Of a stretch of 64,000 nt of DNA, positions 29,375 to 40,560 are shown piece after piece. A program made the position numbers and the translations under genes. The notes under the pieces are model-generated. The model did not search any database and had not been told where the DNA came from. It saw only the letters and a list, made by a program, of their open reading frames with translations. The stretch is from Pectobacterium versatile (GTDB lineage Bacteria > Pseudomonadota > Gammaproteobacteria > Enterobacterales > Enterobacteriaceae), in NCBI RefSeq assembly GCF_020166435.1, contig NZ_JAINZP010000018.1, positions 22,109 to 86,108 of the forward strand, in the 5' to 3' direction. The stretch's first letter is position 1. Every line of letters begins with the position of its first letter.

Positions 29375-29854
29375 TCAAACACCCATTTCAGTCCATATGC
29401 TATAACCAGATGTTCCAGCTATAACATGTGACCATGAAATAGACTTATATCTAAATGTAATAATTTCTTCTGGCTGATTGTCGGAATGATTTATAGCATG
29501 AGGATATACAACATTCACTCTAATTATATTGGCATCAATTAATTTCACAGAATAAAACAATTCCAGCCCACCGCCAGAAGCGGTTCTATAGAAAAAGAAA
29601 TCAATGTCTAGATATTCATTATCAGATATAGTCATTCCAAATAGTGGGGATGACTTGTCTATTGGTTTGACAAATGATATAGGCCCATGAGAAACATTAT
29701 GGTCTCTTGTTATTCCATGTTCAAAAGCCAATACCATTATTTGATCTTCATGGCCATTTTGATACTTATTACCAATAGAGCTAAAAGTTGAACATCCAGC
29801 AGAAATAAGCCCCTGTTTTTTACCATTAACAGTCGCGTAAATTATATTTGCCAT
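29375..29854 (-). CDS. hcp: Type VI secretion system tube protein Hcp (orphan copy)
   Basis: This 159-residue protein is a clear member of the Hcp family, which stacks as hexameric rings to form the inner tube expelled by type VI secretion. Hallmarks visible are GLISAGCSTFSSIGNKYQ, HEDQIMVLAFEHGITR, SFVKPIDKSSPLF, the FFFYRTASGG stretch, and SWSHVIAGTSGYSIW near the end. AAAGGA precedes the ATG. No other secretion gene (vgrG, tssB/C, clpV) is in the window, so this copy depends on a cluster elsewhere. It faces the effector pair tail to tail with 48 bp between stops. AT-rich, like the rest of the insert. Confidence 0.95.
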   Translation of the reverse strand: MANIIYATVNGKKQGLISAGCSTFSSIGNKYQNGHEDQIMVLAFEHGITRDHNVSHGPISFVKPIDKSSPLFGMTISDNEYLDIDFFFYRTASGGGLELFYSVKLIDANIIRVNVVYPHAINHSDNQPEEIITFRYKSISWSHVIAGTSGYSIWTEMGV

Positions 29855-29883
29855 AAAAATCCTTTTAAGATGTTATTTTACTT

Positions 29884-29897
29884 GTAACTATAGTTAC
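29884..29897. promoter_or_regulatory. Perfect 14-bp palindrome upstream of hcp
   Basis: GTAACTATAGTTAC is a perfect palindrome about 30 bp before the hcp start. On the minus strand it contains TATAGT, a five-of-six match to a -10 box. A protein bound here would cover the promoter, so this is a candidate operator. No matching regulator is encoded in the insert. Confidence 0.4.
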
Positions 29898-29931
29898 GTT
29901 AAAAATCTCTAAGATCAAGTTAATTAACGTC

Positions 29932-29996
29932 TATACCTCTCATACTTAAAGCTGCTTATGCGTTGGCCGCCCTTGCTCACCCCAATCACTTACTTG
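29932..29996 (-). repeat. Truncated ERIC element at the insert's right edge
   Basis: This begins with a diverged TATACCTCTCATACTTAAAG and continues through TGCTCACCCCAATCACTTAC. It corresponds to about half of a reverse-oriented ERIC. The second half, beyond the core, is absent. It lies between hcp and the right copy of the 66-bp repeat. Confidence 0.75.
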
Positions 29997-30082
29997 CAGC
30001 GTACCCATCAACAACATAAAACAGCTTTAATTCAATCACTTATAAACAATTTTTCCTTTGAATGACTAAACTGCCACGATTC

Positions 30083-30148
30083 ACCGCGCTAATAAAGCGC
30101 GGTCTTAAAGGGATCTAGGGATATCAGCACGAATTACGCAGTGCCGCC
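30083..30148. repeat. 66-bp direct repeat, right copy, within the tldD 3' end
   Basis: This is identical to 28108-28173. It contains the hairpin CCGCGCT/AGCGCGG (30084-30107) and the last five codons of intact tldD. Together with the left copy it brackets about 1.9 kb of foreign-looking sequence. Confidence 0.93.
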
Positions 30149-31579
30149 GACGGTTAGGCTTTCCAGTTTCAGCGTAGGCTGACCCACGCCGACAGGCAGG
30201 CTTTGCCCTTCTTTTCCGCACACGCCGACGCCGTTATCCAGCGCCAGATCGTTACCGACCATCGAGATCTGCTGCATCGCTTCAATGCCGGAACCAATCA
30301 GCGTTGCGCCTTTGACTGGCGTAGTGATACGGCCTTTTTCGATCAGGTATGCTTCGGATGTCGAGAAGACGAACTTGCCAGAGGTGATATCGACCTGACC
30401 GCCGCCAAAGTTTGGCGCATACAGGCCGTATTCAACGCTGGAGATAATCTCTTCCGGCGTGGATTTCCCGGCCAGCATGTAGGTGTTCGTCATACGCGGC
30501 ATCGGCAGGTGCGCATAAGATTCGCGGCGACCGTTGCCCGTTGGCGCAACGCCCATCAGACGAGCATTCATCTTGTCCTGCATATAGCCTTTCAGAATCC
30601 CGTTTTCGATCAGGACATTGTATTGCCCCGGAACGCCTTCATCGTCCATCGAAACTGAACCGCGACGTCCGGTCAGCGTGCCGTCATCCACCACCGTGCA
30701 CAGCTCTGACGCAACGAGTTTCCCCATCTGTCCGCTGAACACTGACGTACCGCGACGGTTAAAATCGCCTTCCAGACCGTGTCCTACCGCTTCATGCAGC
30801 AACACGCCCGGCCAGCCAGCACCCAGCACCACAGGCATTGGCCCCGCAGGTGCGGCCACAGCCGACAGGTTAACCAGCGCCATACGCACGGCTTCTTTTG
30901 CCCAGGCATCGACGCGTGCTTCGCCGTCAGCCACTTCCCAGAAATAGTCATAGCCGCCACGCAGGCCGCCGCCGCTGGAACCACGTTCACGTTTGCCCTC
31001 AGATTCAACCAACACGCTGATCGACAAACGCACTAACGGCCGCACATCTGCCGCCAGCGTACCGTCCGTCGCCGCCACCAGCACCAGCTCATACACGCCG
31101 GTCAGGCTGGCTGAAACTTCCTGCACGCGCGCATCTGCGGCACGCGCGACCGTGTCAGCACGCTGCAACAGCGCAATTTTGTCCTCACGCGTCAGGCTAT
31201 CCAGCGGGTTCAACGTTGGATAAAGCGCATGATGCGATACCGCTCCCAACGTGTGCGCCGTGCCTGTACCCTGTTCCCGCACAATACTGCGTGCTGCCTG
31301 CGCGCTCTGGTGCAATGCGTTCAGCGTGATCTGATCGGCATAAGCAAATCCAGTCTTTTCACCGTCAATCGCACGGATACCCACGCCCTGATCGATATTG
31401 TAAGAACCGTCTTTAATGATGCGATCTTCCAGTACCCAGGACTCATGGTAGCTGGACTGGAAATAGAGATCGGCATAGTCCAGTCGACGCTCATTAAGCG
31501 ACCCCAGCACAGCGGCGAGATCGTCAAGATTCAATTTTTTGGCGGTGAGTAACTGCTCACTGACAAACGAAAGGCTCAT
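30134..31579 (-). CDS. tldD: Metalloprotease catalytic subunit TldD
   Basis: TldD is the zinc-bearing subunit of the TldD/TldE protease, which enters unfolded peptides and cleaves them. The 481-residue protein carries the HEAVGH metal motif (in [14 protein letters not shown]) and the conserved [18 protein letters not shown] stretch near the N-terminus. It is intact and of normal length, although its 3' end forms the right boundary repeat of the accessory insert. The order yhdP-tldD with aaeR beyond matches E. coli once the insert is removed. Confidence 0.97.
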   Translation of the reverse strand: MSLSFVSEQLLTAKKLNLDDLAAVLGSLNERRLDYADLYFQSSYHESWVLEDRIIKDGSYNIDQGVGIRAIDGEKTGFAYADQITLNALHQSAQAARSIVREQGTGTAHTLGAVSHHALYPTLNPLDSLTREDKIALLQRADTVARAADARVQEVSASLTGVYELVLVAATDGTLAADVRPLVRLSISVLVESEGKRERGSSGGGLRGGYDYFWEVADGEARVDAWAKEAVRMALVNLSAVAAPAGPMPVVLGAGWPGVLLHEAVGHGLEGDFNRRGTSVFSGQMGKLVASELCTVVDDGTLTGRRGSVSMDDEGVPGQYNVLIENGILKGYMQDKMNARLMGVAPTGNGRRESYAHLPMPRMTNTYMLAGKSTPEEIISSVEYGLYAPNFGGGQVDITSGKFVFSTSEAYLIEKGRITTPVKGATLIGSGIEAMQQISMVGNDLALDNGVGVCGKEGQSLPVGVGQPTLKLESLTVGGTA

Positions 31580-31635
31580 AGTTTTTCACTCTTTATCAGA
31601 TAATCGGCTGAGTACGCTGCGCTGCCCTAACGGCA

Positions 31636-34600
31636 TTATTCGCCTTTCTTCTTGTTCGGCTCACGCAGCACTTCCTGAATCTTTGGCTGATCGAGGCTAC
31701 CGGAAATCTGGTAGCGAATCAGCGAAATCTTGTTCCATAGCGGTGCCAGCACTTTACTGGCAGCAAACACCGCGGCCCCGACAACCGGGTTAACGGCAAA
31801 TGCGGTCGCCACCCCCACCGTCGCGGAAATTTCTGGGGCGATAACCGCTTCCATATTGACCTGTCGCTTAGCGAGATCGAGATCGCCTTTTATCGCGATA
31901 TCGGCCTCCAAACCGTCGACCAACATATCATCAGTATGCAACACGCCGTCTTTAATCCATGCCGTGTTGCGAATCGAGTCGAAGTAAAATCCGCGGCCAA
32001 ACGTATCACTAAAATCGAACCGCAGCTTACGCATCAGCGCATCAAAGCTCAATAAACGCAGCAATTGACCAGCCTGACCCGCCCCCACTTCAGCAATCTC
32101 ACCCTTACCGATGCGCGTGTGCAATATTCCGCTCAGGCTGGCAATATCCGGTGCCCAAGGCGTACCGCGCCAGTACAGATCGTAGTCCACATCGAAAGAA
32201 CCAGCTTTTAGCGGTGAATCAACGCCAAACCAGTTAGCATTCTGCTCCAGGCTATCACCTGTCAGACGGCCTTTTAACGCCGTCCGCACGCCTTCTGCGT
32301 TTTCCTGCCAGGAACCGTTTACCGTCAGGCGAGCTTTGCCTGTATCAATCATACCGTCTGCCAGCGTTAATTTTTCCTTTTCTGGCAGCAGCGTTCCCTG
32401 AATACGTCCCATATTCTGCCCGAGAATCCAGCACTGGCGACAGTTAACCGCCAGCGACGGCCAGTCCTCAAAGCTGATGCTCGGGTCGTTTAGCGGCGAT
32501 TTTTTCTCTGCTAATGCCACCGGGTTGGTCGCTTCATTCCCTTTCCACTGAGGATTGTAGTAGAGATAATTGATGTCGCTGCGCCACGTGCCGCGATTGG
32601 GTATCTCAACCATTCCGTCAATTTCACGCCCTTTTGCCTGCACTTCACTGCCAGAAAGCGTATTTTTACGCGTGATTTCTAGATCGTGCCACTGTTGCCC
32701 CAGCAACTGTAGCTCAGGTGTTCGTAGCGTCACGGCTTCAGGAAAACGAAGAGAACTATGCGCCTTTTTCCCTTCGGCTGGTGTCGAAGCACGCAGCGAA
32801 GGCAGAAGCCCCAGCCAGCTTTCAGCATCCAGCGGCGGGAGATCGAGCACCAGAGCGGAATCTTCTGGCAATGCAGGCGCCGCCGTAGCCCCGTTCTGCC
32901 AGCTTGCCCGCGCCAGCGTCACGGTGTCGCCTTTCAGCAGCCATTGGCTATTGAAACGGTTATCTTTGCCCACTCGCCCTTGCATGGCAAAACCATTCAG
33001 GTCACCGCTGGCTTTCACTTCCAGCGGCAGGCCCTCGCCAGCGGGTTTACTTAGCGGGTTAGGTAAGTGACTACTTACTTTATTTAAATCAGCCTGTACA
33101 TCAACATCATAAGTTGTTTTACCAGTATGCGGCAGGTTGACGGCAATCGTACTTTTCCAGCCTGCCGTGCCGGACAGGGCTTTGCTGGCCGATACCGGTA
33201 AACCGGGCAAGAGCGCTGGCTGCCAGTCGCCCTGCAAGCCAACATTCACCAGAAAAGCCTTCGCGTGCTCTTCCGTCGTGAAATTGACCGCCATCGGCTG
33301 ATTCAGCCAATTCGCCTGAAGGGTTTCACTGCGTAAGTTACCGTTTTCATAGCGGAACTTACCGGTGAGATTCTTAATCGTGGTATCCAGCGGCTTGATG
33401 TAGAGGCTGTTATTGTTCAGCGTAATGTCGCCACTGGCGCGGACATCATCACCGGCAAGCGGAATATCCAGATGCAGCGTCCCTTTCACCGGCCCGCCAA
33501 TTTTCAGCTCGTCCAGCGCCGTGCCCAGCGAGGATTTCAGCGGCGTCTGGTGAAAGTAGTTCCCCACCTCTGGCCCCGGACCGTCCAGTTCGCCATCGAC
33601 GAACAGCATCTCTTTTTCATAATCGGGAATGACCGCACTAATGTTTTTGCCTTCCACTTTGCCCAGCCAGGTTTGTGGTGCAAACATCCACAGGCCGTTG
33701 TTAGCAAAGTCCAGATTGATATCCAGCGGCGTCAACGCAGGCCAGCCCGGCTGAAATTCGAAGGTGGCCTCTTTAACCGGCACCCAGACTTCAAACTGGC
33801 CTTCGTTGTGCGTATACGGGAAATGCTGCGGATTGCCAGCAAAGATCAGCGTCGCGTTATCAACACGACCGCCCTTCAGCGCGCCGCTCAGATAGTCCAC
33901 CAGCTCGGTGCCCATAAACAGTTCGGGATAATAGCGCCAGGCATCAGCCGCGTCGGTCAGTCGAATCCCAGCCAGAATATCCAGCTTCGGTTCCTGCTTG
34001 GCGGGCTGTTCATAGCGGAAATCACCGTTAGCCCATAGCGATTTCGCCTGCACGTCCAGCCCATGACTCCAAAGCGACAGGCCTTGTGCAGCATTACGCC
34101 AGTCTATCGTGCCGCTGGCCTGCTTGATTTCCAGCGGCGCACGGAACATATCGACATAGGGCAGCGTGCTCTGCTTTAACGCGATGCTGACCTGACCGCG
34201 TTCGGCACTACCGCGGGCAGAGCCGGAGAAATGATCGACGCCCGGCAGCAATTTCCACTGCTTCCAGCTCACATCCTGCCAGTCGGCCTGAAAGCGGCTT
34301 CGCTCCGGCTGTTGCAGAGGGATATCGACGGCAACAGTATTCAAGGTGCCCGTCGGTTGCAGTTCATCCCAGCGCGCTTTCAATTCTGGCGTCGTGCCGG
34401 ACAGCAGCGGAAGCAGCGTGCTTACTCGCGCCAATGCCAAGTTGCTGGCTCGAACGCGCAGCTCTTCCTGCCGATCTGGCCCTAACATGTGTTCATTCTT
34501 TGGCAGCCAGAGCGCGGAGAGCCGACCTTTCGGCCAGGCGACACCATCCGTTGCCAGATTCAATTCAGGCACATCCACCTGCCAGCCATTTTCCTGACGG

Positions 34601-35466
34601 CTGACGTGCAACGTTATATCATCCACATTCAGACGATGCGCATCGCTGCCTTCCCCCCAGTTCGCCGTACCCTGATTAAGGAGCACATCGCCACTGTGAA
34701 TGTCACCATCACGGACGTTGAGCCACGCCGCCAGACTAAAATCGGCGCTTTCCAGCCCGGTATTGTTTTTCATCCAGCGGCTGAGCCAAGGCTTCATATC
34801 GATATTGTCAGCCTGCAGATAGAACGTGCCGTTGCTGAGTAGCCCCTGATCGTCGTGCAAATCCATACTCATTTGCACGACACCGTGCTGGCCGTTAAAA
34901 CTCGACAAGCTAATCAAACCTTCCGCTCGGTGGCGCTTCTCGGAATTCAGCCAGGTCAGTTGCGGAATGCTCAGCTCCGCGCGGGAACCGGAAGGGGTAA
35001 GAAAGGTAACGTGGCTATCACGCAGGTCAAAGTGGTCAAACTGACGCAGGAAAAGATCGCTGACCTTTCCTGACTCCATCAGTTTGCTATCCTGCTGCTG
35101 CCCGGTAAATTGGCTATTAATATCCAGTTTTAACTGGTGAAACGTGAGATCGCGAAACTGCCAGCGCCCGTGCAACAGCGACTGCCACACATCCAACGCC
35201 AGCGTAATGCGGTCAACCTGCCAGTCCGATTCCGGCAGGGACGTGCGAAGCTTTTCAATTTCTAGCGTGGGGCCAAAGGACTCCCAGCGCCCCGTCATCG
35301 AGCCGATCTCTAACGGAACACCGGCCGCAGACTGCGCCCAGGCCACCAGCTGTGGCCGGAAGTGATCGAGCTGTGGCAGCACCAGTCTTAAGCCGCTGAC
35401 TAACAGCGCTACCATCACGACAAGAGTGGCACCCGTGATGATAAGTATTCCGGGCAGTCGCCTCAC
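31636..35466 (-). CDS. yhdP: AsmA-like phospholipid transport protein YhdP
   Basis: YhdP is one of the large AsmA-family proteins (with TamB and YdbH) thought to bridge the envelope and carry phospholipids to the outer membrane. The 1276-residue protein has an N-terminal membrane helix (about 7-27). A very long beta-rich periplasmic region follows, built of repeated amphipathic strands. The conserved C-terminal domain has ATAFAVNPVVGAAVFAASKVLAPLWNKIS. The length is as expected. It lies between rng and tldD on the same strand. Confidence 0.95.
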   Translation of the reverse strand: MRRLPGILIITGATLVVMVALLVSGLRLVLPQLDHFRPQLVAWAQSAAGVPLEIGSMTGRWESFGPTLEIEKLRTSLPESDWQVDRITLALDVWQSLLHGRWQFRDLTFHQLKLDINSQFTGQQQDSKLMESGKVSDLFLRQFDHFDLRDSHVTFLTPSGSRAELSIPQLTWLNSEKRHRAEGLISLSSFNGQHGVVQMSMDLHDDQGLLSNGTFYLQADNIDMKPWLSRWMKNNTGLESADFSLAAWLNVRDGDIHSGDVLLNQGTANWGEGSDAHRLNVDDITLHVSRQENGWQVDVPELNLATDGVAWPKGRLSALWLPKNEHMLGPDRQEELRVRASNLALARVSTLLPLLSGTTPELKARWDELQPTGTLNTVAVDIPLQQPERSRFQADWQDVSWKQWKLLPGVDHFSGSARGSAERGQVSIALKQSTLPYVDMFRAPLEIKQASGTIDWRNAAQGLSLWSHGLDVQAKSLWANGDFRYEQPAKQEPKLDILAGIRLTDAADAWRYYPELFMGTELVDYLSGALKGGRVDNATLIFAGNPQHFPYTHNEGQFEVWVPVKEATFEFQPGWPALTPLDINLDFANNGLWMFAPQTWLGKVEGKNISAVIPDYEKEMLFVDGELDGPGPEVGNYFHQTPLKSSLGTALDELKIGGPVKGTLHLDIPLAGDDVRASGDITLNNNSLYIKPLDTTIKNLTGKFRYENGNLRSETLQANWLNQPMAVNFTTEEHAKAFLVNVGLQGDWQPALLPGLPVSASKALSGTAGWKSTIAVNLPHTGKTTYDVDVQADLNKVSSHLPNPLSKPAGEGLPLEVKASGDLNGFAMQGRVGKDNRFNSQWLLKGDTVTLARASWQNGATAAPALPEDSALVLDLPPLDAESWLGLLPSLRASTPAEGKKAHSSLRFPEAVTLRTPELQLLGQQWHDLEITRKNTLSGSEVQAKGREIDGMVEIPNRGTWRSDINYLYYNPQWKGNEATNPVALAEKKSPLNDPSISFEDWPSLAVNCRQCWILGQNMGRIQGTLLPEKEKLTLADGMIDTGKARLTVNGSWQENAEGVRTALKGRLTGDSLEQNANWFGVDSPLKAGSFDVDYDLYWRGTPWAPDIASLSGILHTRIGKGEIAEVGAGQAGQLLRLLSFDALMRKLRFDFSDTFGRGFYFDSIRNTAWIKDGVLHTDDMLVDGLEADIAIKGDLDLAKRQVNMEAVIAPEISATVGVATAFAVNPVVGAAVFAASKVLAPLWNKISLIRYQISGSLDQPKIQEVLREPNKKKGE

Positions 35467-35507
35467 TAATTTCTCCTTCTTTCGTCGCCGACGACGAGCG
35501 CACGAAT

Positions 35508-36977
35508 TTACATCATTACGACGTCAAACTGCTCCTGGCTATACAGGGGTTCGATTTGTACTTTGACCTGTTTGCCGACGAAAATTTCAACCTCAGCTAA
35601 CGCGTGCGACTCTTCACTTCTCAGCGCTTCCCCGACTGCCGGTGAGGCATAAACCAGGAAACGATCGGTGTCATAAGCGTGGTGGACACGCACGATTTCA
35701 CGCATGATTTCATAGCAGACGCTTTCTACCGTCTTCACCGTGCCACGACCATGACACGTCGGGCATTCATGACACAGCACGTGTTCGATACTCTCACGCG
35801 TGCGTTTGCGCGTCATCTCCACTAATCCTAGTTGAGAGAAGCCGCTAATACTGGTTTTAACCCGATCTTTACTCAGCGCCTGCTCCAGTGAATGCAGCAC
35901 CCGCCGGCGGTGATCTTCGTTATTCATATCGATGAAGTCGATAATGATGATCCCGCCAAGGTTACGCAAACGCAGCTGTCGTGCAATCGCCTGCGTCGCT
36001 TCCGTGTTGGTATTGAAAATGGTTTCATCCAGATTGCGGTGGCCGACGAATGCCCCCGTATTGATGTCGACGGTCGTCATCGCTTCTGTCTGATCGATGA
36101 TCAAATAGCCGCCGGATTTCAGTTCAACCTTTCTGTCCAGCGAACGCTGGATCTCATTTTCCACGTCAAACAGGTCAAAAATCGGCTGTTTACCCGCATA
36201 GTGTTCAAGCTTGCGAGTCATCTCTGGAATGTATTCGGCGGTAAATTCCAGCAACGCTTCATACGTCAGTCGGGAGTCAATCCGAATGCGATCCAGCGCC
36301 GCTCCAGCAAAATCACGCAAAATACGTCGAGCGAGCGCCACTTCACCGTAGAGCTTACATTTGGTCTGGTTGCGCTTTTTACGCTCCATCACCTTGACCC
36401 ACAGACGCTTCAGGAACGCAGCATCCTGCGAGAGCTCTTCTTCACCGACGCCTTCCGCAGCAGTACGAATGATGAAACCACCGTCATCATCACAATACTC
36501 TGCGACCGTTTTCTTTAAGCGCTCGCGTTCCGCTTCGCTCTCAATCCGCTGTGACACGCCGACGTGCGATGCGCCGGGCATAAACACCAGATAGCGCGAC
36601 GGCAGCGTGATATCGGTCGTCAGACGTGCGCCTTTGGTTCCCAGTGGGTCTTTGACCACCTGCACCATGAGATCCTGACCCTGACGTACCAGTTCGGCGA
36701 TATCGCGGACGTGAAAATTCTTCTGTTCGTCACCAGCAACGCATTCGGTGTGCGGCATAATATCGGACGCGTGCAGGAATGCCGCTTTATCCAGACCGAT
36801 ATCCACAAACGCCGCTTGCATGCCCGGCAGGACGCGACTCACGCGGCCTTTATAAATGTTGCCGACAATGCCGCGTTTCGCATCACGCTCAATGTGGATT
36901 TCTTGCAGAATACCGCCATCGATATAGGCAACGCGCGTTTCTGACGGTGTAACGTTTACCAGTAACTCAGCAGTCAT
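35508..36977 (-). CDS. rng: Ribonuclease G
   Basis: RNase G is an endoribonuclease related to the RNase E catalytic half. It matures the 16S rRNA 5' end and cuts certain mRNAs. The start at 36977 (MTAELLVNV) gives 489 residues, matching E. coli. A further 16-codon extension overlaps the maf 3' region and is not needed. An S1 domain is at about 38-120, the catalytic region contains [14 protein letters not shown], and the zinc link is CPTCHGRGT. The maf stop (36967) overlaps this start by 11 bp. Confidence 0.97.
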   Translation of the reverse strand: MTAELLVNVTPSETRVAYIDGGILQEIHIERDAKRGIVGNIYKGRVSRVLPGMQAAFVDIGLDKAAFLHASDIMPHTECVAGDEQKNFHVRDIAELVRQGQDLMVQVVKDPLGTKGARLTTDITLPSRYLVFMPGASHVGVSQRIESEAERERLKKTVAEYCDDDGGFIIRTAAEGVGEEELSQDAAFLKRLWVKVMERKKRNQTKCKLYGEVALARRILRDFAGAALDRIRIDSRLTYEALLEFTAEYIPEMTRKLEHYAGKQPIFDLFDVENEIQRSLDRKVELKSGGYLIIDQTEAMTTVDINTGAFVGHRNLDETIFNTNTEATQAIARQLRLRNLGGIIIIDFIDMNNEDHRRRVLHSLEQALSKDRVKTSISGFSQLGLVEMTRKRTRESIEHVLCHECPTCHGRGTVKTVESVCYEIMREIVRVHHAYDTDRFLVYASPAVGEALRSEESHALAEVEIFVGKQVKVQIEPLYSQEQFDVVMM

Positions 36978-37560
36978 GTTTTCCTCTTGCACTCCGCAAC
37001 ACAGCAAAATTACTGAATAGCTCATGGGTTTCTACCAGCGGCAGCCCAACCACCGCGTAATAGCTCCCGTTAAGCGACCGGACAAAGCATCCACCTTTAC
37101 CCTGAATGCCGTAAGCTCCGGCTTTGTCCATCGGTTCACCGCTGGCGATATACTGTTCGATATCCTGCTGTGAGAGCGGACGGAAGACGACATCGGTTAT
37201 CACCAGACAACTCAGTATGTCGTCTTTATCTGCTAGCACAACGGCAGTCATCACCTGATGTGGTTTCCCAGACAGCTGGCTCAGCATCTCTGCTGCATGG
37301 GTTTCGTTCTGCGGTTTTTCTAATACCTGGCCATTCAGCACCACGATGGTGTCCGCACCCAGAACCGGCAAATCGGACGGTGCGGCAGCTACACCAGCGG
37401 CCGCTTTTTCATTCGCCAAACGTCGGACGTAAATCTCCGCCGCTTCTTTCGGTAACCGCTGTTCTTCCACCGCGACGTTCAGCACAGAAAAAGGAATATC
37501 GAGCTGCGTGAGCAGTTCGCGACGACGGGGAGAAGCGGAGGCCAGATAAAGCTGGGTCAT
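36967..37560 (-). CDS. yhdE: Nucleoside triphosphate pyrophosphatase Maf (dTTP/UTP type, YhdE)
   Basis: Maf proteins hydrolyse non-canonical or pyrimidine nucleoside triphosphates to monophosphates. E. coli YhdE prefers dTTP and UTP. The 197-residue protein has the N-terminal signature [10 protein letters not shown] at 8-17 and the [16 protein letters not shown] segment. It overlaps rng by 11 bp and follows mreD by 8 bp, so mreD-maf-rng are probably co-transcribed. Confidence 0.95.
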   Translation of the reverse strand: MTQLYLASASPRRRELLTQLDIPFSVLNVAVEEQRLPKEAAEIYVRRLANEKAAAGVAAAPSDLPVLGADTIVVLNGQVLEKPQNETHAAEMLSQLSGKPHQVMTAVVLADKDDILSCLVITDVVFRPLSQQDIEQYIASGEPMDKAGAYGIQGKGGCFVRSLNGSYYAVVGLPLVETHELFSNFAVLRSARGKHDC

Positions 37561-37568
37561 GAATCACC

Positions 37569-38057
37569 TTATTGCACAGTAAACTGACGACGAATTTTAC
37601 GCATCAGCAGGAACAGCCATGGCCAGAGTACGCCATCAACGACGCTATTCCAGAGTGTTTCTGGTCGGAAAGAGACATTAATAACTAAAAATTCTGCCCA
37701 GAATACCGTGAGGTCCATCACCAGCGACAATAGCATGACGATTAGTGCCTGCTGCCATAACGCCATATTTCGGAACAACTGAAATTTAAAGGCCACCAGA
37801 TAAGCAACAACGCTAAGTGCCAACGCCCGCACGCCCAGTGTAGACCCAAGAATCAGGTCCATAATCAGACCCAATACAAATCCGGTGCCAACATTCACCC
37901 GGTGTGGCAATGCCATCACCCAGTAAATCAGGAACAGTGTCAGCCAAGAGGGGCGAAACATGTAGATTTCATCCGGCCACGGCATAATCTGCAAGACCAT
38001 GGCGATCAGAAAAGAAAGCCAGATAATCCAGTTGCCATGCCTGCGGTAACGATTCAT
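37569..38057 (-). CDS. mreD: Rod shape-determining protein MreD
   Basis: MreD is an integral inner-membrane part of the elongasome and keeps the cell rod-shaped with MreB and MreC. The 162-residue protein is almost entirely hydrophobic, with about five helices and a basic C-terminus ([11 protein letters not shown]). It overlaps the mreC stop by 4 bp. Its length and position in mreBCD match the family. Confidence 0.96.
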   Translation of the reverse strand: MNRYRRHGNWIIWLSFLIAMVLQIMPWPDEIYMFRPSWLTLFLIYWVMALPHRVNVGTGFVLGLIMDLILGSTLGVRALALSVVAYLVAFKFQLFRNMALWQQALIVMLLSLVMDLTVFWAEFLVINVSFRPETLWNSVVDGVLWPWLFLLMRKIRRQFTVQ

Positions 38058-39025
38058 TGGCGACCTCTCTGCGGCGCGGCAACATCAGGTGGAAGCGGCG
38101 GCCCCATGTCGTCAGGCGACGGTAAAACCTGCGGCATCATCTGCATCAGACGCTCATTAGCAACCCGATGCACTTCCGCTGGTGGCAACGACGTATTGGC
38201 GTTGTTTTCCACGCCCCACAGTAATAACAGATAGCGTAAACGCTGTAGCCCCGCCGTCGGGCGCGCCTGAATAATCGTATAGGCCCGCTGCGTATCCTCT
38301 TTGACTGACGATACCACCCCGACCGGATACCCTTCGGGAAAACGTCCGCCCAGGCCCGATGTAACCAACACATCACCTACTTGGATGTCCGTATTGTTAG
38401 GCAGGTGCTCCAGTTGCAGATCATCGGTGCAGCCATTACCGGCAGCAATCACGCGGATATCATTGCGCAGCACCTGAATAGGCAACGCGTGGGAAACATC
38501 ACAAATCAACAAAACTCGGCTGGTAAACTGACCCACTGCCACAACCTGACCCACCACACCTTTATCGCTGATGACCGGTTGCCCTTCATACACGCCGTTC
38601 GCCTGACCTTTATCAATCACAACCTGATCGCTGTAAGGATCGGTTCCGGCGGACATCACCTGCGTCACCATCTTCTGCTCATCTTGACGCAGCGGCGAGC
38701 CCAGCAGTTCACGTAACCGCGCATTTTCTTGCTTGAGCTGACCCAGCAGCAACAGGTCGCTGTTCTTCATCAACAGTTCCTGGCGCAGCGCAGTGTTTTC
38801 AAGGCCTAATTGCTCACGGGTTGCCAGTGATGCAGACATATTGTCCAGAACCTGGCGGGGTCCATTCGCCAGAAAATAGAATGGGCTGACGGTGGTGTCC
38901 ATGTACGTTCTGATTTTGACGAACGAACCGAGCCGACTGTCCGCAACGATCACGACAATTGCGGTAACGACAGCAAGAAAAAGTCGTAATTGCAGGGAAG
39001 GCCCCCTGCTAAAAAGCGGCTTCAT
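38054..39025 (-). CDS. mreC: Rod shape-determining protein MreC
   Basis: MreC is a bitopic inner-membrane protein that forms periplasmic filaments and activates the PBP2-RodA synthase during elongation. The 323-residue protein has one membrane helix (about 13-31) and a coiled coil (about 65-110). A periplasmic beta domain follows, with the [16 protein letters not shown] signature. The C-terminus is Pro/Arg-rich and less conserved. It lies between mreB and mreD. Confidence 0.96.
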   Translation of the reverse strand: MKPLFSRGPSLQLRLFLAVVTAIVVIVADSRLGSFVKIRTYMDTTVSPFYFLANGPRQVLDNMSASLATREQLGLENTALRQELLMKNSDLLLLGQLKQENARLRELLGSPLRQDEQKMVTQVMSAGTDPYSDQVVIDKGQANGVYEGQPVISDKGVVGQVVAVGQFTSRVLLICDVSHALPIQVLRNDIRVIAAGNGCTDDLQLEHLPNNTDIQVGDVLVTSGLGGRFPEGYPVGVVSSVKEDTQRAYTIIQARPTAGLQRLRYLLLLWGVENNANTSLPPAEVHRVANERLMQMMPQVLPSPDDMGPPLPPDVAAPQRGRQ

Positions 39026-39188
39026 AGAATTTGCGTATTCCTCGACAGCAACCTCAAATCGCCCTTGGCGATTTTTAACGTCACAAAGCGGTACCCCGTA
39101 GGGCTACAGGCAAATAAAAAAGGGGTAACCACAAGAGATGAAAAACGCAGGCGTTCATCCATCCGGTCCCCCCCTTTTCCAGACAGGA

Positions 39189-40560
<1,372 letters not shown>

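Noticed and set aside
28108..30148. Insert as an insertion sequence or transposon
   Set aside because: There is no transposase, no terminal inverted repeat at the boundaries and no short target duplication. The flanks are a 66-bp direct repeat of host sequence.
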